Part shown: in pieces, positions 52,352-55,740 of the stretch | Layout: each line of letters opens with the position of its first letter | Numbering within the stretch: the stretch's first letter is position 1 | Assembly: GCF_027580225.2 (NCBI RefSeq) | Contig: NW_027395276.1 | Location: 3,703,501-3,767,500, forward strand | Origin: Misgurnus anguillicaudatus | Taxonomy: Eukaryota > Chordata > Actinopteri > Cypriniformes > Cobitidae | Length of the DNA stretch: 64,000 nucleotides | Direction of reading: 5' to 3' | Translations under genes and position numbers: made by a program | The notes under the pieces: generated by a model | What the model was told of the DNA's origin: nothing | What the model saw: the letters and a program-made list of their open reading frames with translations, nothing else | Databases searched by the model: none

Positions 52352-55091
52352 TATATATAGATATATATAGATATATATATATAGATATATATAGATATAT
52401 ATATATAGATATATATAGATATATATATATATATATATAGATATATATAGATATATATATATATATATATAGATATATATATATATATATATAGATATAT
52501 ATATATATATAGATAGATATATATATATATATAGATATATATATATATATAGATATATATAGATATATATAGATATATATAGATATATATAGATATATAT
52601 AGATATATATAGATATATATATATAGATATATATATAGATATCTCCCAAGGGTTTTTTCCTCCTAGGACTTTTTTTACTTCCCCGGCTAAAAACTCCGGG
52701 TTTTTCTTTTTTTTCTCCTAGGGGGTTTTCCAACCCGGGGAGGCAGCCTTCTTGGGCTTAACTTCTATACGTTACATTAGTAATACATTCGCTTTAATGT
52801 TGATTTATAGCCACAGCAAATTTAGCTGCTTGTGCTATCGTGTATTATGTTGTGCTATCTGTCGATTTTCTGTGCTTTTCACTGCTTCTATTAATGTAAA
52901 GCTGCTTTGACACAATTACCAAATTGTGAAAAGCGCTATATAAATAAAATTGAATTGAATTGAATATTGAGCGTTATACTTTTGGCCTTTCACAGTAATG
53001 TCCCTACACCAGGAGTTAATATCTTTAGTCTGCGGTCATATTCATAACCAGACAATGGTGTCATTTTCAGAGTTAGGTGTGAGATTCTTCATGGAGATTA
53101 TACTGGGGTTTACTTTAAAGCAAAATTATTTCCGTTCAAAATGTTTTGACTTAAGATTAGATGAGCAGATTTTAACCACTTAGTTTAATGCAGTCTAGTC
53201 TAGGGTGAATCTTATAAAAAGATTTGCGTATCTAAATATAAAGAAGCATGACATGTTTTTGTATTAGAGGTTCAAAATTCCAGGAATTCTTATTGGTGCA
53301 CTTGGATGAAGACGAGTCAGATACTGAGGGAGGAAGCTAATGTTTTATGTAATACATTTTGTATAGATTAGCCAAAATGTACAAATAATTTCCATTAATT
53401 CCTTTAGTTTCCGAATTGGAATGTTTCTAAAATTCCTAAGCTTTTCGATCCTAATTTGTATGTATTTGTCAGATTACAGTAGATTGCGAGATATACATTT
53501 AATAGTATGTTTTCCATGGGAATTAAACCCACAACCTTTTGCACTAATATTGCAATGCTTTATAAATGCTTCTTTGCATTTGTAACAATTTGTAAAAATT
53601 TGTTGATAGTTTAAGATTCACTGAATATTGTGTTGTGTGATTTTGTACAAAAATTGCTTGAGTTCAAGCCACAAAAATTACATCGGTTTTCTCTTCCCGA
53701 TTCATGTGACCGAGTACAATATTTACATGAATTAATATTACTCTGTGTAATAATGATCAGTCACTTAAATTATTGTAACCTATATAGCATTGTTTTTATA
53801 CATAGTGGCAGTGTGTGAATTGAGGGGGGGTCTGGGGTGGTTCCAGCCCCCTATAAAGCACAAAATATAAATAAGAGGAATCCCTTGATTTTTATTCGAA
53901 TTAAAATACTAAATTAATTTAAAATTCTCTTGCTGCACTGCCATAAAGCGATACTGCCCATTCGTCTCAATTTTGCAATAAACTAATCCAAAAGATAGGG
54001 GTTAGGGTTTGAGTTAAATGAATGTTGAGTTAAAAAAATTTGATCCTGTACGAAACAAAACTCACTTCTGAAAATGTAATAGCAACTTTCTGCCATCTCA
54101 TGTGGTCATCATTCACAGCTTTTACCAAAATATTATTACAGCATTATGTTTTTCAATAAACCACCATCTTGGCGTTGTGTTTGACACATTTGTGTGGCTG
54201 CATACCGCTTAACCGTTTATGGTTATGTTTTTGGTGTTATTAAATTGGGAAGGTGCCGGTCCCAATATTTTGATCTTTGAGGTAAAGCCATTGAATAGTT
54301 TTGGTTTATTGTTGGATTTTTCTTGTTCGCTATTTTTTGTGTGCAAGATCTGGCAACACACTCGTGCATCTGTTATTTTCTGCACAGCACATGCAGTAGA
54401 CTTTTTCCCCCTTCTAGGTTATGTACACCCTATGCCGTTTGTGTAAATGCGGTTGTCAATACATGCATTTTGCCAAACTGAATTTTGTATTAGAAAGCAT
54501 TTTTACTCTTGCAGTATGTGTGTAAAAAAACAGCATAAAGCACTAAAACTTGAAGTGACAACCAGTGTGTACGAGGTCAATGTTAATCTGTTTGACTGCT
54601 TGTAGTTTATACCTAAACTGTAATGGTAACAAATCAAGAGTTTCGTTGCAAAACGAGATAACCGCCGTTTTTTTTTAATTGTTTAGAAATCTTGTTTTTT
54701 GGTTGTGCAGTCCAATTCATTTCAATGCAACTGCAGTTGGTTTGTTTTGATTTAAACCTTCATAACTTAAAAAATACAGCTAAGTAGCACCATAAAACAA
54801 AATAATAACATGATAACATAATAATAAACATGTTTGAGAAAAATGTTAAAAAATGGATTTATCTCGTTTTGCAACGAAACTCTTCAAATATAGCAAAAAA
54901 AATGTGTGATTATGAAAATTGTAAAAAACGTACAAATGACCTGATGGTAAGGAGAAGCTGTTATTATTTTTTTAAGATGTTTTTGAACCTAATCCTTTAA
55001 TGGATTTTAAAATGTCTTGACAGGTTTTTCTGTTAACGCCTCGTCTGAGAGACTCAACATGGGTGAGATCGAGACGGTGGAAGACTTTTGA
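7537..55091 (+). CDS. gigyf2: GRB10-interacting GYF protein 2 (28 coding exons; 1314 residues)
   Basis: GIGYF2 is a cytoplasmic adaptor that binds the cap-binding protein 4EHP (EIF4E2) and PPG-Phi proteins to repress translation and promote mRNA decay. The spliced frame of 3945 nt runs from ATG 7537 to TGA 55089-55091. Visible domains are: 4EHP-binding motif YRYGREEML (residues 43-51), R/G-rich segment (about 108-131), SQSWEER (about 158-164), GYF domain (about 552-600, with [14 protein letters not shown] and GYF), Glu/Arg coiled coil (about 768-950), several poly-Gln tracts, and the C-terminal module ending [14 protein letters not shown]. Human GIGYF2, as I recall, is about 1300 residues and has the same order; GIGYF1 lacks the long coiled coil, which favours GIGYF2. 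Intron phases agree at all 27 junctions. Introns total over 43 kb and are full of transposons. Confidence 0.95.
7575..8814. other. first part of intron 1, repeat-like, no gene
   Basis: Holds 'cttttccattgcatgctac' (7735) opposed to 'cagtggaaaaacaccata' (8078), a worn terminal pair similar to the intron 7 MITE. A 'gttgcaaaggggtggaaaag' repeat segment lies at 8638-8770. No coding similarity. Confidence 0.45.
8815..9502. mobile_element. nonautonomous hAT element with 8-bp TSD, copy 1 (intron 1)
   Basis: Termini TAGGGCTGTCACAATGATTA and GTGACAGCCCTA; CTGTCAGG flanks both sides (8807-8814 and 9503-9510). It contains a nested element at 8964-9285 that is absent from the copy at 49180-49716. Confidence 0.93.
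8964..9285. mobile_element. nested element with AGGGCTCCAGACT termini
   Basis: Ends AGGGCTCCAGACT and AGTCTGGAGCCC. Flanks CTAATGGC and TGAATGGC agree at 6 of 8 positions, a worn 8-bp duplication. The paralogous empty site at about 49318 ('tctaatggcactcc') confirms the insertion. Confidence 0.85.
9697..9835 (+). CDS. gigyf2: gigyf2 exon 2: 4EHP-binding motif (residues 13-59)
   Basis: The exon starts after tcccag and ends before gtgagg. It encodes the [19 protein letters not shown] segment and [21 protein letters not shown] fits the YXYX4(L/M)-hydrophobic motif that binds 4EHP in GIGYF proteins. Confidence 0.95.
9952..10047 (+). CDS. gigyf2: gigyf2 exon 3 (residues 60-91)
   Basis: A 96-nt phase-0 exon between ttgtag and gttagt. 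It encodes [20 protein letters not shown] followed by FTEEEQ, nearly identical to mammalian GIGYF2 and part of the extended 4EHP-contact region. Confidence 0.95.
10470..10578 (+). CDS. gigyf2: gigyf2 exon 4 (residues 92-128)
   Basis: Flanked by ccacag and gtgagc. It encodes [20 protein letters not shown] followed by an R/G/S-rich tail, with R/G repeats continuing into the next exon. Confidence 0.94.
10861..10969 (+). CDS. gigyf2: gigyf2 exon 5 (residues 128-164)
   Basis: Acceptor acgacag; donor gtttgt, which is weak but conserved in position. It encodes [20 protein letters not shown] and [10 protein letters not shown], the serine motif region of the family. Confidence 0.93.
11141..11181 (+). 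CDS. gigyf2: gigyf2 exon 6, 41 nt (residues 164-178)
   Basis: Microexon between ttccag and gttagt, encoding [13 protein letters not shown]. Both junctions keep frame with their neighbours. Confidence 0.92.
11292..11324 (+). CDS. gigyf2: gigyf2 exon 7, 33 nt microexon (residues 178-189)
   Basis: Lies between ttttcag and gtaagt, and encodes [11 protein letters not shown]. It is a multiple of three, so its skipping would leave the frame intact; it could be an alternative cassette. Its sequence is poorly conserved with mammals. Confidence 0.8.
11527..12322. mobile_element. Harbinger-type MITE (796 bp) with TTA duplication
   Basis: Long inverted termini (about 55-60 bp each) start TGGCGCTTTTCCATTGCATA and end with the complement. 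They are flanked by TTA at 11524-11526 and 12323-12325, the 3-bp target pattern of PIF/Harbinger. A half copy of the right end lies at about 46660-46783. It lies in gigyf2 intron 7. Confidence 0.9.
12684..12848 (+). CDS. gigyf2: gigyf2 exon 8 (residues 189-244)
   Basis: Acceptor tctcttaag; donor gtgtgc. It encodes [20 protein letters not shown], then [20 protein letters not shown], matching the acidic/WR region of GIGYF2. The following intron is the largest, 11.9 kb. Confidence 0.93.
12849..13243. other. start of intron 8, nothing recognised
   Basis: AT-rich intron sequence. A 'gtgtttcccacagatctgaaat' tract near 13150 resembles common fish repeat ends. No gene is seen. Confidence 0.4.
13766..14530 (+). 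pseudogene. hAT transposase, N-terminal part only
   Basis: The frame from ATG 13766 encodes a zinc-finger-like start (WCQKLRQPG then [10 protein letters not shown] with a downstream His) and hAT-type core words such as [17 protein letters not shown]. It is open for 255 residues from that ATG; an upstream in-frame ATG at 13652 would add 38. After LASKK (possible donor gttaat at 14427) it turns into hydrophobic sequence and stops. The catalytic C-terminal half and hATC domain are absent, replaced by nested repeats. It is related to fish hAT transposases that gave rise to ZBED/ZMYM-like genes. It is a remnant, not a host gene. Confidence 0.8.
14825..15162. mobile_element. 'gggatagttcaccc' MITE nested in the hAT element
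   Basis: Both ends carry aaagggatagttcacccaaa and its complement, a very common cyprinid MITE terminus. The arms extend about 120-150 bp as an imperfect fold-back ('gaagatattttgag' against 'ctcaaaatatcttcg'). Confidence 0.85.
15236..15346. repeat. near-perfect hairpin, arms about 47 bp
   Basis: The left arm, from 'cagacatgtttatatattta' to 'ataatctat', pairs with the right arm, from 'atagattctggtgactt' to 'acatgtctg'. A loop of about 17 nt (cattttaggcttaaatt) separates them. It has the shape of a small fold-back insertion or palindromic MITE core. Confidence 0.85.
15599..15781 (+). pseudogene. BED zinc-finger fragment of a second hAT transposase
   Basis: Starting at ATG 15599 the frame reads [20 protein letters not shown], then [12 protein letters not shown], with [12 protein letters not shown] at its end. 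This is the layout of ZBED/hAT N-terminal fingers. The expected CxxC reads RRRC, so one zinc ligand is lost, and no core or C-terminal domain follows. It differs from the transposase at 13766, so it probably came with another nested hAT. Confidence 0.6.
15950..16115. repeat. palindromic repeat related to 56136-56340
   Basis: 'cgtcagagtaccgcgag' faces 'ctctcgggttactctgacg', an imperfect inverted repeat. Similar wording occurs at 56200-56300 ('aaatcgctctcg' or 'gaatcgctctcg', 'gacgtcatcc'). It is a shared MITE-like element of unnamed family. Confidence 0.5.
16492..17492. other. intron 8 spacer, nothing recognised
   Basis: AT-rich with short homopolymers. A 'cttgtgaaactttca' doublet lies near 16935-16967. 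No gene or delimitable element is seen. Confidence 0.4.
17493..18075. mobile_element. fold-back element with CG-rich subterminal arms
   Basis: Starts 'aaggctggggtatacc' and ends 'agtatactttcggctttatcctt'. Subterminal stretches of 'cgcggacg(t)ccgcg' type occur at both sides and stand out as CpG-rich islands in AT-rich DNA. The termini match only partly, so boundaries are approximate. Confidence 0.55.
18082..18350 (+). mobile_element. truncated hAT-like end (TAGGGGTGTAACGGTT)
   Basis: The sequence starts with taggggtgtaacggttctcgg, a typical hAT terminus in fish genomes, but no partner end was found before the next repeat at about 18360. It is probably a fragment. Confidence 0.45.
18628..19898. 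mobile_element. nonautonomous hAT element (1271 bp) with 8-bp TSD
   Basis: Termini TAGGGCTGTCAATAGATT (left) and TTTTGACAGTCCTA (right) are flanked by ATATAAAC at 18620-18627 and 19899-19906. Subterminal motifs 'aattaatcgca' and 'gttaacgcg' repeat near the ends. No transposase frame is present. Confidence 0.92.
20302..21132. mobile_element. long fold-back MITE, arms about 350 bp
   Basis: The left arm (20302-20652) and right arm (about 20784-21132) are nearly perfect inverted copies. They begin ttaaagggatagttcggcca and run to 'cttccggtagcgccgccatttt'. A loop of about 130 bp separates them. In the gigyf2 transcript this would fold into a long duplex. Confidence 0.92.
21340..23110 (-). mobile_element. 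5'-truncated L2/CR1/Rex-like LINE, minus strand, decayed
   Basis: The minus strand carries consecutive reverse-transcriptase pieces: 23102-22833 ([18 protein letters not shown], lead-in), 22733-22362 ([18 protein letters not shown], then [13 protein letters not shown]) and 22170-21982 ([25 protein letters not shown]). The catalytic FADD-type box is not clearly preserved, and frames are broken between pieces. The 3' end at about 21340-21400 shows the 'tatatagcgcctttaaag' tail followed by a short TAA-rich repeat. It is dead and lies antisense in gigyf2 intron 8. Confidence 0.85.
23111..24750. other. end of intron 8, no gene recognised
   Basis: Mostly unremarkable AT-rich DNA. A solitary 'aagcaatagttcacccgaaaatgg' end lies at about 24504, resembling the gggatagttc MITE family but without a partner. 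Confidence 0.4.
24751..24965 (+). CDS. gigyf2: gigyf2 exon 9 (residues 244-315)
   Basis: Acceptor tttgtag; donor gtgaga. It encodes [20 protein letters not shown], then [20 protein letters not shown] and GAFLSLK, very close to mammalian GIGYF2. Confidence 0.95.
25117..25267 (+). CDS. gigyf2: gigyf2 exon 10 (residues 316-366)
   Basis: Acceptor aaattag; donor gtgaga. Encodes [20 protein letters not shown] and an acidic tail. Confidence 0.92.
25311..26005 (+). mobile_element. 'cagggttcccacaggtcct' element, copy A (intron 10)
   Basis: Starts agggttcccacaggtccttg and ends aaggtgtgggaaccct, short inverted termini. The interior carries 'cgtctcgggtta' to 'ccctgagaagggaacgaga', common in cyprinid repeats. 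A second copy in the same orientation lies at 27004-27691. No clear target duplication is visible. Confidence 0.8.
26411..26662 (+). CDS. gigyf2: gigyf2 exon 11: Ser/Pro-rich linker (residues 366-450)
   Basis: Acceptor ttgacag; donor gtatac. It encodes a low-conservation Pro/Thr/Glu-rich linker such as [20 protein letters not shown]. It is open throughout and in frame with its neighbours. Confidence 0.85.
26745..26932 (+). CDS. gigyf2: gigyf2 exon 12 (residues 450-512)
   Basis: Acceptor ttccag; donor gtttgg. Ends in [14 protein letters not shown], matching the DDEEGLKHLEQ motif ahead of the GYF region. Confidence 0.92.
27004..27691 (+). mobile_element. 'cagggttcccacaggtcct' element, copy B (intron 12)
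   Basis: Same family and orientation as 25311-26005, with 'gttcccacagatccttg' at the left and 'ggtgttggaaccctg' at the right. The flanks tgggagcat and tgggaagcat look like a slightly changed target duplication, which would mean an independent insertion and not a copy of intron 10. Confidence 0.8.
27825..27975 (+). CDS. gigyf2: gigyf2 exon 13: start of GYF domain (residues 513-563)
   Basis: Acceptor taaacag; donor gtgggc. Encodes [20 protein letters not shown] and [12 protein letters not shown]. The W-x-Y-x-D-P-x-G-x-x-Q-G-P-F signature begins here. Confidence 0.95.
28176..28339 (+). CDS. gigyf2: gigyf2 exon 14: rest of GYF domain (residues 563-617)
   Basis: Acceptor ttcacag. Encodes [20 protein letters not shown], then [20 protein letters not shown] and WGRVPFSPG. 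The donor is ambiguous: ATG|gtggta at 28340 keeps the mammalian 'M-G-x-x-D-Q' join, while gtaatt at 28343 would add one Val. Both keep frame. Confidence 0.93.
28442..28536 (+). CDS. gigyf2: gigyf2 exon 15 (residues 618-649)
   Basis: Acceptor cttgtag; donor gtacga. Encodes [20 protein letters not shown] and [12 protein letters not shown]. Confidence 0.93.
28785..28960 (-). repeat. inverted partner of the repeat at 6525-6680
   Basis: Reverse complement of the 6.5-kb repeat, with 'ccacccactatagcttttaa' and 'acggatctctagatatag' as best-kept parts. Lies in intron 15. Confidence 0.55.
28961..30199. other. intron 15 spacer, nothing recognised
   Basis: AT-rich intron DNA with short frames that resemble no protein. 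Confidence 0.4.
30200..31514 (+). repeat. minisatellite, 20-bp unit tgtctcactctctgtcaagc
   Basis: Degenerate tandem array. Between about 31260 and 31385 several identical 20-bp units follow one another; elsewhere variants insert 'ctttgtctgtg' or 'cttttatgctg'. The unit contains no stop in any plus frame, which explains long spurious open frames over the array (up to 457 codons of Ser/Leu/Cys/His). Lies in gigyf2 intron 15. Confidence 0.93.
31515..31563 (+). repeat. (CT)n microsatellite
   Basis: A run of more than 40 nt of alternating CT closes the minisatellite, about 85 bp ahead of the exon 16 acceptor, and may form part of an extended polypyrimidine region. Confidence 0.9.
31649..31762 (+). 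CDS. gigyf2: gigyf2 exon 16 (residues 649-687)
   Basis: Acceptor ttctgtag; donor gtgcaa. Encodes [20 protein letters not shown], then [16 protein letters not shown], the Gln-rich stretch after the GYF domain. Confidence 0.92.
31910..32049 (+). CDS. gigyf2: gigyf2 exon 17 (residues 687-734)
   Basis: Acceptor tttgcag; donor gtacgt. Encodes [20 protein letters not shown], matching RSVSVPDTGSIWEL of mammals. Confidence 0.93.
32050..32825. other. intron 17, nothing recognised
   Basis: Unremarkable AT-rich intron. No delimitable element or other gene. Confidence 0.4.
32826..32926 (+). CDS. gigyf2: gigyf2 exon 18 (residues 734-767)
   Basis: Acceptor gttttag; donor gtaagc. Encodes [16 protein letters not shown], then [15 protein letters not shown]. 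Confidence 0.93.
33146..33286 (+). CDS. gigyf2: gigyf2 exon 19: coiled coil (residues 768-814)
   Basis: Acceptor tttaag; donor gtcagc. Starts [20 protein letters not shown] and continues as an E/R/K-rich heptad helix, the start of the long coiled coil that sets GIGYF2 apart from GIGYF1. Confidence 0.93.
33468..33560 (+). mobile_element. LINE 3' tail fragment
   Basis: 'ggcaaggcaagtttatttgt' followed by 'tcaaagtgctttacat' is a widespread cyprinid LINE/SINE 3' end. An A-rich run follows. Confidence 0.55.
34370..34622. mobile_element. short MITE with GTTTCTCAATCCGAAGGCTG termini
   Basis: Left 'gtttctcaatccgaaggctg' and right 'cagccttcggattgagaaac' are inverted copies enclosing 253 bp with no coding capacity. 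No certain target duplication. Lies in intron 19. Confidence 0.8.
34995..35075 (+). mobile_element. hAT-like end fragment ('atgcaccgaa')
   Basis: Starts 'taatgcaccgaaattaaag' and continues with 'gaagccgaaaatggc'; a similar end lies at 38908-38990. No partner terminus was found for either. Confidence 0.4.
35467..35556. repeat. imperfect inverted repeat just upstream of exon 20
   Basis: 'ttctcgcgtctttcctcac' faces 'gaggaaaggaaacgagaa', and 'cttgcatcctag' faces 'taagatgcaag'. The hairpin has arms of about 35 nt and ends roughly 50 nt before the exon 20 acceptor. Confidence 0.6.
35608..35766 (+). CDS. gigyf2: gigyf2 exon 20: coiled coil (residues 815-867)
   Basis: Acceptor tttgtag; donor gtgtga. 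Encodes [20 protein letters not shown], then [20 protein letters not shown] and EEFLRKQ. Confidence 0.94.
35909..36160 (+). CDS. gigyf2: gigyf2 exon 21: coiled coil with poly-Ala and poly-Gln (residues 868-951)
   Basis: Acceptor aaaag followed by CAGCAG, so alternative in-frame acceptors 3 or 6 nt later are possible. Donor gtaaaa. Encodes [20 protein letters not shown], an Ala run after EEE, and a Gln-rich end finishing QQLAQMK. Confidence 0.93.
36361..37287. mobile_element. long fold-back MITE, arms about 330 bp (intron 21)
   Basis: Left arm begins ttaaaggaatattccatttt; right arm ends aaaatggaatattcctttaa. The arms match almost throughout (blocks such as 'aaacgaggcataagggtctt' and its complement) up to 'gtctaggtccggtc' / 'gaccggatctagac'. 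A loop of about 260 bp separates them. It lies entirely inside intron 21 of gigyf2. Confidence 0.92.
37729..37857 (+). CDS. gigyf2: gigyf2 exon 22 (residues 952-994)
   Basis: Acceptor tcctcag; donor gtgagg. Encodes [20 protein letters not shown], then [20 protein letters not shown] transposon copy starts only 14 nt after the donor. Confidence 0.94.
37872..38490 (+). mobile_element. nonautonomous DNA element, 'TAGGGATG' family, copy 3
   Basis: Begins tagggatgggacgacaaatg and aligns with copies at 83-475 (reverse) and 2675-3103. It is interrupted at 38134-38369 by another element, and the right terminus is eroded, so 38490 is approximate. Confidence 0.75.
38134..38369. mobile_element. piggyBac-like MITE inserted at TTAA
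   Basis: Comparing copy 3 with copy 2 shows an extra 236 bp (including one target copy) within 'atgcTTAAgccatttcc'. TTAA is at both ends (38130-38133 and 38366-38369). Inner termini AGTCGGGGTGCATAATTT and the complement of AGGCGGTGTGCATGATCTCT match partly. TTAA target use fits piggyBac-type elements. Confidence 0.75.
38908..38990 (+). mobile_element. hAT-like end fragment ('agatgcaccgaa')
   Basis: 'agatgcaccgaatgtttggg' followed by 'ggccgaaaatagc' resembles the fragment at 34995-35075. No matching other end found. Confidence 0.4.
40508..40745. repeat. tandem pair, about 140-bp unit, in the hAT 3' region
   Basis: 'gtgttttgtaaacataaata' to 'ctgatacagtaccag(c/t)aaca' occurs twice, about 140 bp apart, with one small indel. 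It is inside the hAT between its stop codon and terminus. Confidence 0.85.
40836..41881 (-). CDS. hAT transposase exon 2 (core and hATC domain)
   Basis: On the minus strand the acceptor tttctgcag precedes 41881. The join GG|T restores Ile-Gly and leads into the [13 protein letters not shown] segment, typical of ZBED-like hAT transposases. The exon is open for 348 codons to TGA at 40838-40836. Near the end it has [20 protein letters not shown], then [14 protein letters not shown] and [16 protein letters not shown], the hATC dimerisation region with the conserved 'PSER-FS-GG'. No frameshift or premature stop was seen. Lies antisense in gigyf2 intron 22. Confidence 0.92.
41924..42247. mobile_element. 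GGTAACAC MITE with 8-bp TSD, inside the transposase intron
   Basis: Ends GGTAACACTTTATTATAATG and its complement. AATAGATC flanks both sides (41916-41923 and 42248-42255). A related copy lies at 57674-57975. An 8-bp duplication suggests hAT mobilisation. Confidence 0.92.
42258..42420 (+). repeat. imperfect CA/CGCA microsatellite
   Basis: Runs of acacac with interspersed gcacgc and gaaaca directly follow the MITE in the transposase intron. Open frames over it (His/Thr-rich or Val/Cys-rich) are artefacts. Confidence 0.9.
42522..43407 (-). CDS. hAT transposase exon 1 (BED zinc finger and catalytic N-part)
   Basis: Read on the minus strand from ATG 43407 (alternative start 43344, MSAAESEE) to donor ATTG|gtgagt, 886 nt. 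The BED finger shows [13 protein letters not shown] and HLSRAH (C-x2-C, H-x4-H). The catalytic region has [14 protein letters not shown] and [16 protein letters not shown], containing hAT acidic residues, followed by [13 protein letters not shown] (the 'C-AH-L' box). Together with exon 2 the product is 643 residues from the upstream ATG or 622 from the second, a normal hAT transposase length. It is a mobile-element gene, not a host gene. Confidence 0.92.
44107..44403. mobile_element. small hAT MITE (297 bp) with 8-bp TSD
   Basis: Termini TAGGGATGGGCACGAG and ATGCCCATCCCTA. GTGTTTGA flanks both sides (44099-44106 and 44404-44411). It lies about 70 bp before the exon 23 acceptor. Confidence 0.92.
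44472..44702 (+). CDS. gigyf2: gigyf2 exon 23 (residues 995-1071)
   Basis: Acceptor tctgcag; donor gtgagt. Encodes [20 protein letters not shown], then [20 protein letters not shown] and [11 protein letters not shown], matching the KLSGWGN...KSLLEIQQEEARQM region of mammals. Confidence 0.94.
44856..45043 (+). CDS. gigyf2: gigyf2 exon 24 (residues 1072-1134)
   Basis: Acceptor tttctag; donor gtaaac. Encodes [20 protein letters not shown], then [12 protein letters not shown], matching SVWGSINTGPPNQW and MGFWDDAVKE. Confidence 0.94.
45405..45447. mobile_element. end of a 'ggtttccCGGACAGGGattag' family element
   Basis: 'cagtttttcagacagggttt' to 'agattaatccaggtctaggcc' is the terminus seen better at 58065-59499. 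It is interrupted by the fold-back at 45448 and resumes after 45976 ('ttagttatattaggacattt'). Confidence 0.55.
45448..45973. mobile_element. fold-back element with TTA duplication (intron 24)
   Basis: Starts agggcgttttatagtcgtgc and ends acgactataacgagccct; TTA at 45445-45447 and 45974-45976. The arms carry 'gtagcctgcgtag' / 'ctacgccgtcgcggctac' CG-rich motifs. The 3-bp target fits a Harbinger-type origin. Confidence 0.8.
45990..46450. repeat. dispersed repeat with 'cgactataagccgca' ends
   Basis: 'ttaccgactataagccgca' at the left and 'acgtgactataagacgcag' near 46433-46452 are direct-looking motifs common in fish DNA repeats. Exact boundaries not fixed. Confidence 0.4.
46660..46783. mobile_element. 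half copy of the Harbinger-type MITE of intron 7
   Basis: From 'gcctataatccctcccactc' to 'aaaaagcaccatta' this follows the right third of the element at 11527-12322. The left part is missing. Confidence 0.75.
46977..47598. mobile_element. nonautonomous hAT-like element with TSD
   Basis: Left TAGTGATGCGCGGGTTG; right 'acgacctgcacatca', an imperfect complement. A 10-bp repeat CAGTCAGCAT flanks both sides (46967-46976 and 47599-47608), containing the expected 8-bp duplication. Confidence 0.75.
47713..47861 (+). CDS. gigyf2: gigyf2 exon 25 (residues 1134-1184)
   Basis: Acceptor ggttcag; donor gtaagt. Encodes [20 protein letters not shown], then [20 protein letters not shown], nearly identical to mammalian GIGYF2. 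Confidence 0.96.
47862..49179. other. first part of intron 25, nothing recognised
   Basis: AT-rich intron DNA without delimitable elements or coding similarity. Confidence 0.4.
49180..49716. mobile_element. nonautonomous hAT element, copy 2 (intron 25)
   Basis: Termini TAGGGCTGTCACAATTAAAT and GCAACAGCCCTA. Flanks TCAACAAT and CCAACGAT match at 6 of 8 positions. Same family as 8815-9502 and uninterrupted. Confidence 0.85.
50062..50981. mobile_element. DNA element with GGGTGATTCTCACGAAA termini
   Basis: Left gggtgattctcacgaaaacg; right 'tttcgtgagaatcaccc'. ACAT lies on both sides. No transposase frame. Class not certain. Ends 96 bp before exon 26. Confidence 0.85.
51078..51259 (+). CDS. gigyf2: gigyf2 exon 26 (residues 1184-1244)
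   Basis: Acceptor gatcacag; donor gtgtgt. Encodes [20 protein letters not shown], then [20 protein letters not shown] and a Gln-rich tail, the conserved C-terminal helical region. Confidence 0.96.
51335..51479 (+). CDS. gigyf2: gigyf2 exon 27 (residues 1245-1293)
   Basis: Acceptor ctcttag; donor gtgagt. Encodes [13 protein letters not shown], a His4/Gln-rich tract, then [19 protein letters not shown], almost the same as mammals. Confidence 0.95.
51480..52265. other. start of intron 27, nothing recognised
   Basis: No gene or delimitable repeat. Short frames are without similarity. Confidence 0.4.
52266..52643. repeat. (TA)n and (GATATATA)n microsatellite
   Basis: About 80 bp of pure TA followed by about 290 bp of gatatata-type units, mostly 8-10 bp periods. 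The minus-strand Tyr/Ile frame over it is an artefact. Confidence 0.95.
52644..52966 (+). mobile_element. L2/CR1-like LINE 3' UTR and tail
   Basis: 'tctcccaagggttttttcct' is the start of a usual fish LINE 3' UTR. The end, 'gtaaagctgctttgacac' and 'aaaagcgctatataaataaa' with repeated 'ttgaat', is the standard tail. The middle (52660-52760) is unusually rich in G/T/C runs, possibly damaged consensus. Confidence 0.7.
52967..54636. other. intron 27 middle, nothing recognised
   Basis: AT-rich. A run of seven G near 53824 is part of 'gaggggggtctggggtggttcc', a worn repeat. No coding similarity. Confidence 0.4.
54637..54883. mobile_element. short MITE with AGAGTTTCGTTGCAAAACGA termini
   Basis: 'agagtttcgttgcaaaacga' and 'tcgttttgcaacgaaactct' are a perfect inverted pair around 247 bp. 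It lies 140 bp before the last gigyf2 exon. Target duplication unclear. Confidence 0.85.
55024..55091 (+). CDS. gigyf2: gigyf2 last coding exon and stop (residues 1293-1314)
   Basis: Acceptor ttgacag. Encodes [20 protein letters not shown] then F and TGA (55089-55091). Mammalian GIGYF2 ends MGEIETLDDY. Confidence 0.96.
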
Positions 55092-55740
55092 GACCTGCCG
55101 ATCGATCGACAAGCTCTTCATCGCTGACAATTTCCCTTCTGAACATCTGCATTAAACCACCTTCAACTTTTCCTCTTTAATGTTAACTTGATTTTGTTTT
55201 CGAGTAAAATCTGGGCAGCAAGTTTTTCCTCCTGATCTGGAAGAAACTCCAGTTGCAATAACAGCGCTGCCCCGACGGCCACGAAGAGCACCAAAAACAA
55301 CACGCAACAGCCCAAATACAGGACGCCAGAGGCTTGTTTCTGTAAAAGAGGAGACCTTTATCTCAACATCATCGTCTCACTAATTATATTTCATTCATTG
55401 TGAATAAAAGGAGTGCAGAGGACAAAAATATTATCCCCATTACAACTTTCTTTACTTTTATTTATTGACCCCCACTCCATTTGTTTAGTACATTTCTTCC
55501 GTTTTGATGGCGGACGTTGATAACAACGTTAGGAGTCAAGGACATGTAATAATCAGTGTCCTGTTTTAAGGGCATGTTGGAAAAATCCAGTTATTCGTTT
55601 CTTGTAAAATATTAGGCTGTTTAAAGAATAAACTTTGGATTCTGCATCTGTATTATAATATATGGAAATGATGAACCGGTGGAGTCGTACGTTTTTTTAT
55701 TGCAGTATGAGAAATAAAGCAAACAGTCACGTGTGTGGGC
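55092..55740 (+). other. gigyf2: gigyf2 3' UTR with three possible poly(A) signals
   Basis: AATAAA occurs at 55403-55408, 55627-55632 and 55713-55718. All are followed by T- or GT-rich DNA within 50 nt. The exact cleavage site cannot be chosen from sequence. Confidence 0.7.

Noticed and set aside
52188..52733. 181-codon minus frame of Tyr/Ile repeats
   Set aside because: Translation of the TA/GATATATA microsatellite.
7537..55091. GIGYF1 instead of GIGYF2
   Set aside because: The long E/R-rich coiled coil, the [10 protein letters not shown] exon, and the [16 protein letters not shown] end follow GIGYF2; GIGYF1 is shorter there.
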